A stretch of 6,324 nt of DNA from Dysgonamonadaceae bacterium (GTDB lineage Bacteria; Bacteroidota; Bacteroidia; Bacteroidales; Azobacteroidaceae). Under the pieces are notes generated by a model. That model did no database searches. It had not been told where the DNA came from and saw only the letters and a program-made list of their open reading frames with translations. The translations under genes and the position numbers were made by a program. Positions 1-6,324 of the stretch are shown here, piece by piece. The stretch spans positions 1 to 6,324 of the forward strand of contig JAISNS010000339.1 in assembly GCA_031276105.1 (NCBI GenBank), given 5' to 3'. Numbering within the stretch: position 1 is the stretch's first letter; every line of letters starts with the position of its first letter.

Positions 1-14
1 GCGATGCGTCCTTT

Positions 15-938
15 TTATTTCAGGAAAGGCACAGTTAAGAAAAATGCGATGCTTAGCAGCATCAGCCAGGTGATTAGCCACCGGGAAGGCATGGAAAACA
101 AATGCGCAACGAGCAACGACAACGGCAGGCAAAGGATTGAAAACCACTCGTTTTTCCATTGCGGCTGCAAAAACAGAAAAACGAAAACAAAAAAAGTGAC
201 GATGTACAGAAAACTCAACGAAACAATCGTTTTTGTATTCTCCGATATGCTTCGGCTAAAAATATTGCTTCCGGCTACGATAAAAAGAACGAAAAGCGCG
301 CCCGCAATCATATAGTCCGGACGGGTAAAGCCCTCCAACGGACGGAATTGGAAAAGCGCTCGCAAATCGGGAAGTTTATCCATGAAAATATCCGGATTGT
401 CCCCCAAATAAATACTTCCGGTAAAGATAAACAGGTAAATCACGGCAAATCCGGTAAGGCTACCGAAAAAAGAACGGAAATTCAGTTCGTGAAGATAGGC
501 CGAACCCAGCCACAAAACGAGGAAGAAAAACAATAACGGTTGCCATACAAAACTGCCCAACGTGAGGATTAGCGCAATATTGAACGCATTGCCTTGCGGA
601 TACGACTGCCGGGAAGTTGAGAACAGGAAAATGAAAAAAAGCAGAACGCACAGCGAGGCTATGCCACTGCTCCATGTGCAATGATACGCCGGATTGAGTC
701 CCGTGAAAAGTAAATAGAAAAAAACCGGCAGTAGCGTCCGGCGCCGGATAATGATAAAAGCGCGGTTCAGGTACAGCAGCAGAAATGCCGTTCCGGTTTG
801 CATCGTCATCAATCCCCAAAACTCAAGGCTACCTCCCTCTTCCGTATGCAGAAAGCGGAAAAGGATGAAACCCAAAATCAGGAGCGTCAGCGGAATGTGT
901 CCGGGGATAAAAAAGCCGTGTATCTTTTTGATATTCAT
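15..938 (-). CDS. Multi-pass integral membrane protein, function unknown (possibly DUF6427-like), downstream of purD
   Basis: A 307-residue, strongly hydrophobic protein. About nine to ten membrane segments can be read, roughly at residues 14-31, 42-58, 68-80, 92-107, 119-149 (probably two), 158-178, 209-226, 237-257, 264-282 and 286-304. Short positively charged turns such as IIRRR (63-67) lie between them, and one longer polar loop spans about 179-208. No signal peptide, catalytic motif or recognisable transporter signature is visible. The ATG (936-938) overlaps the purD stop codon in an ATGA, which fixes the start and suggests translational coupling to purD; the TAA stop lies at 15-17. Hydrophobic proteins of unknown function next to purD are, as I recall, common in Bacteroidetes (annotated DUF6427 in some genomes); I assign that family only tentatively. 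A role in purine synthesis cannot be concluded from operon position alone. The reading frame is intact and of plausible full length. Confidence 0.82.
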   Translation of the reverse strand: MNIKKIHGFFIPGHIPLTLLILGFILFRFLHTEEGGSLEFWGLMTMQTGTAFLLLYLNRAFIIIRRRTLLPVFFYLLFTGLNPAYHCTWSSGIASLCVLLFFIFLFSTSRQSYPQGNAFNIALILTLGSFVWQPLLFFFLVLWLGSAYLHELNFRSFFGSLTGFAVIYLFIFTGSIYLGDNPDIFMDKLPDLRALFQFRPLEGFTRPDYMIAGALFVLFIVAGSNIFSRSISENTKTIVSLSFLYIVTFFVFVFLFLQPQWKNEWFSILCLPLSLLVAHLFSMPSRWLITWLMLLSIAFFLTVPFLK

Positions 939-2206
939 TCCAAATCAAAACCGATGTCTTTGCGGTAGCGGCAGCCTTCGAAGCGGACGATTTCGGCGTT
1001 CCGGTACGACTGTTTTAGGGCTTCGTCTTTGTTGTTTCCGTAAGAACTGACGGCGATTACCCGTCCGCCGTTGGTAACGGTTTTTCCGTCTTTCGCAGCA
1101 GTTCCGGCATGGAAAAGGAGGCTGCCGGAGGTTTCGTCCAGTCCGTCGATTGTTTTGCCTTTTTCGTAATCGCCCGGATACCCTCCCGATACCAGCACGA
1201 CGGTTGCCGCATAGCGCGGGTCGAAAACAATCGTTTTCCCGGCCAAATTCTTTTCGGCAATCCCATGCAAGAGGGCGGTAAAATCGGATTGGATACGCAT
1301 CATCACGACTTCCGTTTCCGGGTCGCCCATCCGGCAGTTGTATTCAATCACCCAAGGCTCTCCGTCGACATTCATCAAGCCAAAGAAAATGAATCCTTTA
1401 TAATCAATCTGTTCCTTTTTCAGTCCTTCAATGGTTGGGACGATAATGCGTTCTTCCACTTTCCGCATGAATGTTTCGTCCGCAAAAGAAACCGGGGAAA
1501 CAGCGCCCATACCGCCGGTATTCGGCCCGGTATCGCCGTCGCCGATTCGTTTATAATCTTTGGCTTCGGGGAGGATTTTATACGATTCGCCGTCGGTAAT
1601 CACGAAAACCGAACATTCGACGCCCGAAAGAAATTCTTCAATCACCACCGTTTCGCCGGCTTTACCGAAACTGCCGTTCAACATGCGCTCCAGTTCCCGG
1701 ATGGCTTCATCCAACTCCCGGATAATCAATACGCCTTTGCCTGCGGCCAATCCGTCGGCTTTGAGTACGTAAGGCGGTTCGAGCGATTGCAGGAAGGCGA
1801 TTCCCCGGGCAAGGCCGGCCTTGGTTACGCTCATGTAAGCTGCCGTTGGAATTGCGTGACGTTGCATAAATGCTTTGGCAAAATCCTTACTTCCTTCCAG
1901 TTGAGCGCCGGCTTGCGACGGCCCGATAACCGGAACGGTATTCAGTTCGGGGTCGTTCTTGAAGAAATCGTAAATACCTTTTACCAGCGGCTCTTCCGGC
2001 CCGACGACGACCATATCAATGGCCTCTTGCAACACAAACTGTTTCAACCCCGGAAAGTCGGTAGCTGCTATCGAAACATTGACGCCTTCGCGCGCGGTTC
2101 CGGCATTTCCCGGAGCGATAAATAAGCGTTCCGTATGGGAACTTTGTCTGATTTTCCATGCTAAAGCGTGTTCGCGTCCCCCGGAACCTAATAATAAAAT
2201 GTTCAT
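935..2206 (-). CDS. purD: Phosphoribosylamine-glycine ligase (GAR synthetase)
   Basis: Catalyses the second step of de novo purine synthesis in the cytoplasm: phosphoribosylamine + glycine + ATP to glycinamide ribonucleotide + ADP + phosphate. The 423 residues match the usual monofunctional bacterial length. Visible in order: N-terminal GSGGREHAL (7-15); [10 protein letters not shown] (69-78); the ATP-grasp entry with K149 and [10 protein letters not shown] (150-159); the EE pair at 190-191 before FLSGVE; the family signature around [15 protein letters not shown] (224-238); the metal-binding segment [14 protein letters not shown] (286-299), where E288 and N290 are the expected Mg ligands; and the C-terminal domain with [11 protein letters not shown] (337-347) and [10 protein letters not shown] (379-388). 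No key motif is missing. The ATG at 2204-2206 is chosen because the family starts directly with the [14 protein letters not shown] strand-loop. The leader ATATATAT just before it has no Shine-Dalgarno sequence at proper distance; the nearest AAGGA lies about 19 bases away. It is first in a two-gene operon, and no other pur genes are in the window. Confidence 0.98.
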   Translation of the reverse strand: MNILLLGSGGREHALAWKIRQSSHTERLFIAPGNAGTAREGVNVSIAATDFPGLKQFVLQEAIDMVVVGPEEPLVKGIYDFFKNDPELNTVPVIGPSQAGAQLEGSKDFAKAFMQRHAIPTAAYMSVTKAGLARGIAFLQSLEPPYVLKADGLAAGKGVLIIRELDEAIRELERMLNGSFGKAGETVVIEEFLSGVECSVFVITDGESYKILPEAKDYKRIGDGDTGPNTGGMGAVSPVSFADETFMRKVEERIIVPTIEGLKKEQIDYKGFIFFGLMNVDGEPWVIEYNCRMGDPETEVVMMRIQSDFTALLHGIAEKNLAGKTIVFDPRYAATVVLVSGGYPGDYEKGKTIDGLDETSGSLLFHAGTAAKDGKTVTNGGRVIAVSSYGNNKDEALKQSYRNAEIVRFEGCRYRKDIGFDLE

Positions 2207-2259
2207 ATATATATCGTTTTATTTTTCCTTGTGAAATTCGGATGATTTTTACGGCCCGC

Positions 2260-2267
2260 CAAAGGTA
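2260..2267 (-). promoter_or_regulatory. Probable -7 promoter box of the purD operon
   Basis: Read on the minus strand this is TACCTTTG, an exact match to the Bacteroidetes -7 consensus TAnnTTTG. It would start transcription near 2253 and give a leader of about 45 bases before the purD ATG. No clear TTTG -33 element lies at the usual distance on the minus strand (plus-strand 2285-2292), so the promoter is judged from one box and its position. Confidence 0.55.
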
Positions 2268-2350
2268 ATAATAAAAAAGTAACTATGATACTGTGTACTG
2301 CATAATTTTGTGTCCGGCATCCTTTGCCCGAAAAAAGATTTATCCGAATA

Positions 2351-2382
2351 TTTGCATAAATTGATTTATTGAATTACATTTG
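2351..2382 (+). promoter_or_regulatory. Strong-looking Bacteroidetes-type promoter facing the microsatellite
   Basis: TTTG at 2351-2354 and TACATTTG at 2375-2382 are exact matches to the Bacteroidetes -33 (TTTG) and -7 (TAnnTTTG) elements, separated by 20 bases, which is within the usual spacing. Transcription would start near 2389 and run through the dyad and the (AC)35 tract. The next plus-strand gene (A) begins nearly 500 bases further on, with a terminator-like hairpin in between. The promoter may therefore serve gene A through a long leader, or a short untranslated RNA. This is a consensus match only. Confidence 0.6.
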
Positions 2383-2453
2383 CAGCGGTTTTTGTAAAAC
2401 AGTAACAAAGAATATGGCAGTTTCGGTAAATAATAATTTATTATACATTCTTA

Positions 2454-2472
2454 ACTTCCAAAGTTTGGAAGT
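2454..2472. promoter_or_regulatory. 19-base perfect dyad, possible operator
   Basis: ACTTCCAAA and TTTGGAAGT are exact reverse complements around the single base G2463. The dyad lies about 65 bases downstream of the predicted start of the plus-strand promoter and 16 bases before the (AC)35 tract. Such a compact symmetric site suits a dimeric DNA-binding protein better than an RNA hairpin, because the one-base centre cannot form a loop without opening base pairs. No regulator is identified, so the operator role is inference. Confidence 0.35.
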
Positions 2473-2485
2473 GAACGAAATTATG

Positions 2486-2575
<90 letters not shown>

Positions 2576-2601
2576 AATATAACTATATTTCAGGAAAATA
2601 C

Positions 2602-2645
2602 AATACCTGTCTATCTCCAAATAAGAGATTCGGCAGGTATTTTTT
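2602..2645 (+). terminator. Terminator-like two-part hairpin with T-run
   Basis: AATACCTG (2602-2609) pairs perfectly with CAGGTATT (2634-2641). Inside, ATCTC (2613-2617) pairs with GAGAT (2625-2629) around the loop CAAATAA. Six T residues (2640-2645) close the right side, as in an intrinsic terminator acting on plus-strand transcription. It would end a transcript from the promoter at 2351-2382 after about 255 bases, or act as an attenuator in the leader of gene A. The outer stem is only moderately GC-rich, so efficiency is uncertain. Confidence 0.5.
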
Positions 2646-2667
2646 GTGCCCGTTGCGCAATGGAACG

Positions 2668-2700
2668 CGGATGACACGGATAGGGCGGATAATCACGGAT
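2668..2700. repeat. Four regularly spaced CGGAT motifs
   Basis: CGGAT occurs at 2668-2672, 2677-2681, 2686-2690 and 2696-2700, a period of 9, 9 and 10 bases. Spacing close to one helical turn places the motifs on one face of the DNA. This could be a degenerate intergenic tandem repeat or an array of protein-binding sites; nothing in the window decides between them. Confidence 0.5.
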
Positions 2701-2752
2701 TTTACCTCTTTCCTCCGTAAGCTAAAGCATACGGTTAATCAAGTGTCGTGTC

Positions 2753-2838
2753 CCTGTCATCCCGCGCTTGACGCGGGATCTCCTGAACAACGTACTCCGG
2801 ATTATCAGGGGATTGCGGGTCAAGCCCGCAATGACAGG
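2753..2838. repeat. 86-base nested palindromic element (REP/MITE-like)
   Basis: Two 34-base arms (2753-2786 and 2805-2838) are imperfect inverted repeats of each other around an 18-base centre. Each starts at the outer end with CCTGTCAT and ends at the inner end with CCTGA. Each arm also contains its own palindrome: CCCGCG-CTTGA-CGCGGG (2761-2777) in the left arm, and TTGCGGG-TCAA-GCCCGCAA in the right arm. The element could fold as one long hairpin or as two adjacent ones. The 'GTCAT ... GCGGG(C)TTGACCCGC' layout resembles dispersed palindromic intergenic repeats seen in many bacterial genomes. It carries no coding capacity, so if mobile it would depend on a transposase elsewhere. It sits 44 bases before the start of gene A and may influence its transcription or mRNA stability. 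Confidence 0.75.
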
Positions 2839-2841
2839 ATG

Positions 2842-2869
2842 AATTAAAAATTAAGAATTATAAATTATA
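2842..2869. repeat. AT-rich heptamer array before gene A
   Basis: Four tandem seven-base units (AATTAAA, AATTAAG, AATTATA, AATTATA) run from the palindromic element toward the start codon, followed by the more divergent AATAACA. The tract probably forms the unstructured A/T-rich leader favoured for translation initiation in Bacteroidetes. No exact TAnnTTTG box is present in it. Confidence 0.55.
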
Positions 2870-2882
2870 AATAACAATTACA
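2869..2882 (+). promoter_or_regulatory. Conserved Shine-Dalgarno-free translation leader of gene A
   Basis: AAATAACAATTACA directly precedes the ATG and is identical, base for base, to the 14 bases upstream of paralogue B (6311-6324, minus strand). It has no GGAG-type ribosome-binding sequence, as usual in Bacteroidetes, where A-rich leaders suffice. Its conservation supports both start codons and shows that the duplication or exchange extended upstream of the coding region. Confidence 0.6.
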
Positions 2883-4523
2883 ATGAAAAAAAGAATTTTA
2901 GTATTATTATCAGTTGCGCTTGCTTTAAGCGCCAACCTGCGCGCCCAGGTAACTATCGGTGGAGTGGAAACGCCTAAAGCCGGCGCAATTCTGGATTTGA
3001 ACAGCACGGCCAAAGGCGGGTTGCTGCTCTCAAATGTGTCGCTTGGCGATTTATACACAATTCCGACCGCTTTCCCCGACGGCGCCACGGCAGATAAAAG
3101 CGAATTTAAAGGCGCAATCGTTTACAATACAAATTCGGCAAACGGCGTGGGCATTTATCTTTGGAACGGGACGAACTGGACGCCGGCTGGGGAAAATTGC
3201 AAGCCGCTGACTTCCGCTCAGTTGATCGTAACGCCTGCTTCGGCTGCCACAATAATCGGCGGTTCGATAACTTTTTCCGTTACGAGCGGCGAGAGCGAAC
3301 GTTGCGCATTGGGTGAAACCTATCTCTGGTCGGTATCGCCTTCGACAAACACGACGATTCAAACGCCAACCTCTGCAAGCACTTCCATTAAATTTAGCGC
3401 GGCCGCTACATACAAGGTGAAGGTTGCCGTGACTAACCGGTACGCCAATTCTCCGGTAGAAAGTGCGGAAATAACGGTTAATGTAATTTCCAGTTCGGTT
3501 CCTAGCGGCTATTACAACACAGATTATGACCTGTCCGGCTCGCCCTGTTACGACGTCAAGCGAACCGCTACCGAGCCGGAATCGGGCTACACCGCCCGCG
3601 CCGATTCGTTTGCAAACGCTAACTATGCGAAAACGTATTCGTTTGTGTACGGTGGAAATTATTCAAATTTGCTGGTGAATTATAACGATCCCAATGGTCT
3701 GGTAGAACGTATCATACAGCCTGCGAAAACAGCGAGTAACACTAATTCTTCCGGCAGGGAACCGTTTACGGTTGTTTTCAAGTCGAACGTGAATTCGTTG
3801 ATAACGAGTGACGGTAGCAGTAAGACGCTACAACTTGGGATAAGCTATACCGATGCTGCCGGCGATGCCAAGCTCGCTCTGCGTAACATCAGTGTTCAGG
3901 ACGCAGCCTGCCATTGTCCTGCACGTACCAATCGTTATTCAGACACTTGGATGACCCTTTCCTGTCATAATGTGGGCGGCCAGGATATTACTTTCGCTAC
4001 TCCTATGCCGATTACCCGCGCGCATCACGGCAACTGGTATCGCTGGGGAGCATCGGCTGTTTCCATGGCGAATACAGTAGCCCATGACACTAATAACAGT
4101 TGGGATAATACCAGCTATCAGTCCGGCACCGGCGGCACTTGGAATGTTAGCGGCACCCTATGCCCTACAGGTTGGCGTTTACTGTCGGCTACCGAATGGC
4201 AGACTGTTATGGATAATAACAGTCTCACAAATGTGCCTGACCCATGGACGCCTACCTCTACGGGTGGAGGCGATGTGAATGTATTCGAAAATATAAAGAA
4301 AGTCGGTGATTACCTCTACCTTCCCGCCGCCGGTAGCCGGCAGTACGACGACGGTCACTTGAGCTGGCGCGGCGCCAGCGCCTCCTATTGGACCAATACC
4401 GGGGATGGCTATTCAGACAACAAATATAAGGCTACAGCCTTTCTCATCTACAAGGACACCTATAGCAGCAGCTCCGGCCCCAGGGAGTGGGCATACACGC
4501 TACGATGCAAAAAGGGAAACTAA
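2883..4523 (+). CDS. Exported FISUMP-domain surface protein, paralogue A
   Basis: The 546-residue protein begins with a Sec signal peptide: KKR, a hydrophobic stretch to about residue 18, and probable cleavage after A21 in NLRA-QVTIG. An N-terminal segment (22-106) follows, with LDLN, GAIVYNT and GIYLWNGTNWTP, which recurs at the front of many Bacteroidetes FISUMP proteins. Next come an Ig/PKD-like beta segment (about 108-201, ending TYKVKVAVTNRY...ITVNV), a middle segment (about 205-342, opening with CYDVK and ending ISVQDAACHC) whose family I do not recognise, and a C-terminal FISUMP domain (about 345-543) with WMTLSCHNVGG, NWYRWGA, CPTGWRLLSATEW and GDYLYLPAAGSR. The eight cysteines (106, 141, 222, 343, 345, 361, 427, 542) are all shared with paralogue B, suggesting disulfides outside the cytoplasm. 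The molecular function of FISUMP domains is, to my knowledge, unknown. There is no lipobox and no evident type IX secretion tail, so its final location (periplasm, surface or secreted) is open. The end WAYTLRCKKGN departs from the more usual SVRCV form seen in B. Confidence 0.93.
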   Translation: MKKRILVLLSVALALSANLRAQVTIGGVETPKAGAILDLNSTAKGGLLLSNVSLGDLYTIPTAFPDGATADKSEFKGAIVYNTNSANGVGIYLWNGTNWTPAGENCKPLTSAQLIVTPASAATIIGGSITFSVTSGESERCALGETYLWSVSPSTNTTIQTPTSASTSIKFSAAATYKVKVAVTNRYANSPVESAEITVNVISSSVPSGYYNTDYDLSGSPCYDVKRTATEPESGYTARADSFANANYAKTYSFVYGGNYSNLLVNYNDPNGLVERIIQPAKTASNTNSSGREPFTVVFKSNVNSLITSDGSSKTLQLGISYTDAAGDAKLALRNISVQDAACHCPARTNRYSDTWMTLSCHNVGGQDITFATPMPITRAHHGNWYRWGASAVSMANTVAHDTNNSWDNTSYQSGTGGTWNVSGTLCPTGWRLLSATEWQTVMDNNSLTNVPDPWTPTSTGGGDVNVFENIKKVGDYLYLPAAGSRQYDDGHLSWRGASASYWTNTGDGYSDNKYKATAFLIYKDTYSSSSGPREWAYTLRCKKGN

Positions 4524-4547
4524 AAGATAAAAGCTAAAAACTAAAAG
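4520..4547 (+). repeat. Heptamer repeat over the stop codon of gene A
   Basis: Four tandem heptamers, CTAAAAG, ATAAAAG, CTAAAAA and CTAAAAG, start one base before the TAA stop (4521-4523). The last two form the outer part of the terminator stem; their complements lie at 4586-4599. The same seven-base period occurs in the leader of this gene with a different sequence. Confidence 0.6.
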
Positions 4548-4599
4548 TTGCGCGAAGCAGCGGTTGTTTACCGCGATTCGCGCAACTTTTAGTTTTTAG
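4534..4599. terminator. Bidirectional terminator between convergent genes A and B
   Basis: A perfect 23-base-pair stem joins 4534-4556 and 4577-4599: an A/T-rich outer part made of CTAAAAA/CTAAAAG heptamers and a GTTGCGCGAA core. An inner stem GCGGT/ACCGC (4560-4564 with 4570-4574) closes on TGTTT. A-rich sequence on the left and T-rich sequence on the right give a U-rich 3' tail in either direction, so one hairpin can end both transcripts. It begins 10 bases after the stop of A and ends one base before the stop codon of B. Confidence 0.88.
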
Positions 4600-4600
4600 T

Positions 4601-6310
4601 TTACTCTGCCAACACGCAACGCACGGAAAGCCCGTACGGTCGAACTTGTATGCCCATGAAAGGCGCATCATGTTTGAAGTCCATGTTAAGCCCAACGGAA
4701 CCATTCTCACTACTACTCCAGTAGTAGCCGCTGTGGCCACGATAGGTCAACTGGCCACTACTCTTGTCCCTGGCACCAGCAGCGGGAAGATAGAGGTAAT
4801 CGCCAAGTTTCAGCACGTTATTAATATCATCAAGATCCCAACCAGTGGAGCCGATAATAGCAACGCCGTCAACATAGTGCTTCTGCGCATTGTTGCTTAC
4901 GTCAATTACAGTAGCCCATTCTGTAGCCGTCGGCAACCGCCAGCCGGAAGGGCAGGGATTATTTTCAGCTTTCCATAAGTTATTACCGTCCACGTCCTTT
5001 TGGGAGGTATCATCTTCACTCGGTTCCTGATAATCCGGCATCGTAGTAGTCCAGCCTTGAGCACCATCATTAGTACCAGTATTTACCAAAGAAACCGTCT
5101 TTGCCCCCCAACGATACCAGTCGCCGTGATATTCCCAGAAATTAGTAGCATTAATATTTGCAAGATCAGCGTCGGAACGAATATCATAGTCAGCCCCCAG
5201 GTTATGGCACTGGAAAGTCAGCCACTGCGTAGCGCTTATTTTTGCAGGACATCCGCAAACAGCATCCTGAACCTTTATGTTTTTATATGCTACCTTAGTA
5301 TCGCCGACATTATTCTTATAACTAATATAACTAACCAGCAATTCTACCTGAATAGGCCCGTTATTGGTAAGCACTCTGCTTTTCACATCAGACACAAAGG
5401 TAACCTCAAAAGTAACAGAACCGCTACCGCTACCGGAAGTAACCGCAGGCTGAGTAACGCTCGCAACAATACCGCCGGGATTCAATACCGTCAAATCACT
5501 GAAATCGTTTGTATAAGTAAACGTGTAAGTCTTTGTAAGACCGCCGGCAAAACCGTCCGTCCGGGAATCATAAAACGCTTGAGTTTGGCTGGAAGGTTTC
5601 GGCCCTTTCACATCATAACAGAAATCACCGGTAACGGCATAATTCGCATCCAGATAAGGAGCAGGCGGAACTCCGTCAGCAATTATTATAACAGTCGCTT
5701 CCTTTTCAAGAGGAGCTACCGTATAGCGGTTCGTTACCTCAACTTTTACTTTGTAAGTTCCGGCAGGAGAAAAAGAAGTTGTTAGAGACGAAGCCGTCTC
5801 GTCGGGAATAAGCGTATAAGTACTATTGTCGGCGCCGGTCTTATACCATCTGTAGCTTTCGCCCTGCGAGCAAAAAGCGCTTGCGCCGGTCGAAATCGCA
5901 AAAGTAACATCGGCGCCCACCTTGGCAAAAGGCAGCCCGGTCAGCGTCAAATTAGCCGCAGTAAGAGGCGTACAATTTTCTTTCACCGGCGTCCAGTTGG
6001 TTCCGTTCCAGACGTAGATACCGGCCGGAGGACTTGTTACGCCGGTGTTGTACACCAGCGCGCCTTTGAAGCCGGTTTTCACCGAAGTTGTTACATTAGC
6101 TTGGGAGGCGATAGCTGGAAAGCCGTTCGGTATTGTGTGAAAATCAGGCAAATCTACATTCGAGAGTGCCAAGCCGCCCTTAACGGCCTTGTTCAAATCC
6201 AATAACGCGCCTTTGGCAGGCTCGGCCAATTCACCGATAGTGACCTGTGCGCGCAGGTTAGCGCTTAAAGTAAGCGCAATTGATAATACTACTAAAATTC
6301 TTTTTTTCAT
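4601..6310 (-). CDS. Exported FISUMP-domain surface protein, paralogue B
   Basis: The 569-residue protein has the same order of parts as paralogue A. The signal peptide (1-21, NLRA-QVTIG) differs from A at three of the first 21 residues. It is followed by an N-terminal segment with GALLDLN, GALVYNT and GIYVWNGTNWTP (to about 113); an Ig/PKD-like segment (about 116-211, TYKVKVEVTNRY); a middle segment of unrecognised family (about 214-351) from CYDVK to IKVQDAVCGC; and a FISUMP domain (about 354-568) with WLTFQCHNLGAD, DWYRWGA, CPSGWRLPTATEW, GDYLYLPAAGAR, GYYWSSS and the canonical ending RPYGLSVRC. Cysteines 113, 147, 231, 352, 354, 368, 453 and 565 match those of A one for one. Compared with A it carries a longer acidic insert (about 425-449, with PSEDDTSQKD) before the CPSGW motif. 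An envelope or surface role is inferred from export and family; no ligand or enzymatic activity can be named. The ATG is supported by the leader it shares with A. The promoter lies outside the window. Confidence 0.93.
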   Translation of the reverse strand: MKKRILVVLSIALTLSANLRAQVTIGELAEPAKGALLDLNKAVKGGLALSNVDLPDFHTIPNGFPAIASQANVTTSVKTGFKGALVYNTGVTSPPAGIYVWNGTNWTPVKENCTPLTAANLTLTGLPFAKVGADVTFAISTGASAFCSQGESYRWYKTGADNSTYTLIPDETASSLTTSFSPAGTYKVKVEVTNRYTVAPLEKEATVIIIADGVPPAPYLDANYAVTGDFCYDVKGPKPSSQTQAFYDSRTDGFAGGLTKTYTFTYTNDFSDLTVLNPGGIVASVTQPAVTSGSGSGSVTFEVTFVSDVKSRVLTNNGPIQVELLVSYISYKNNVGDTKVAYKNIKVQDAVCGCPAKISATQWLTFQCHNLGADYDIRSDADLANINATNFWEYHGDWYRWGAKTVSLVNTGTNDGAQGWTTTMPDYQEPSEDDTSQKDVDGNNLWKAENNPCPSGWRLPTATEWATVIDVSNNAQKHYVDGVAIIGSTGWDLDDINNVLKLGDYLYLPAAGARDKSSGQLTYRGHSGYYWSSSENGSVGLNMDFKHDAPFMGIQVRPYGLSVRCVLAE

Positions 6311-6324
6311 TGTAATTGTTATTT
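6311..6324 (-). promoter_or_regulatory. Conserved Shine-Dalgarno-free translation leader of gene B
   Basis: On the minus strand this reads AAATAACAATTACA, identical to the leader of gene A and cut by the window edge. How far the identity continues upstream, and whether B also has a microsatellite or palindromic element, cannot be seen. Confidence 0.6.

Noticed and set aside
1109..2125. 338-codon plus-strand open frame
   Set aside because: It lies antisense inside purD, which has all its family motifs on the minus strand; the long frame is a by-product of GC-rich codon use.
2303..2310. TAATTTTG, a second plus-strand match to the -7 consensus
   Set aside because: No TTTG element lies at the usual distance upstream, whereas the promoter at 2351-2382 has both boxes. 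It was left out as a chance match in AT-rich sequence.
2753..2838. CRISPR-like repeat pair
   Set aside because: The two similar arms are inverted, not direct, there are only two, and the intervening 18 bases do not recur. It is a palindromic element.
5000..5785. 261-codon plus-strand open frame
   Set aside because: Antisense to the well-supported paralogue B, with no promoter, leader or recognisable motif.

Overview
The window looks like part of a Bacteroidetes chromosome, probably order Bacteroidales. Three things point that way: promoter boxes of the Bacteroidetes type (TTTG ... TAnnTTTG), A-rich leaders without a Shine-Dalgarno sequence in front of start codons, and a pair of exported proteins of the FISUMP ('Fibrobacter succinogenes major paralogous domain') class that is common in this phylum. 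Genus cannot be told from the sequence.

Left part (15-2206, minus strand): a two-gene operon read right to left. It holds purD (phosphoribosylamine-glycine ligase of purine synthesis) and a multi-pass membrane protein of unknown function. The stop and start overlap by four bases (ATGA), so the two are probably translationally coupled. A clear -7 box sits about 55 bases upstream of purD.

Middle part (2207-2882): 676 bases with no convincing gene but much structure. In order: the purD promoter on the minus strand; an excellent Bacteroidetes promoter on the plus strand (2351-2382); a 19-base dyad (2454-2472); a (AC)35 microsatellite followed by short AT and (CG)5 alternating tracts (2489-2575); a hairpin plus T-run resembling a terminator (2602-2645); four spaced CGGAT motifs; an 86-base nested palindromic (REP/MITE-like) element (2753-2838); and an AT-rich heptamer array running up to the next start codon.

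Right part (2883-6310): two full-length paralogous exported proteins, A (plus, 546 aa) and B (minus, 569 aa), in convergent orientation. They share the architecture signal peptide / N-terminal 'VTIG' segment / Ig-like segment / middle segment of unknown family / C-terminal FISUMP domain, and all eight cysteines. A long hairpin (4534-4599) between their stop codons probably terminates both. Their 5' ends, including at least 14 identical leader bases, form an inverted repeat around the pair.

The housekeeping operon and the surface-protein pair appear functionally unrelated. The most notable signal is the very long dinucleotide repeat directly downstream of a strong-looking promoter and upstream of a surface-protein gene. 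It could be a slippage-prone (phase-variation) or Z-DNA-forming regulatory region; that is inference, not shown by the sequence.
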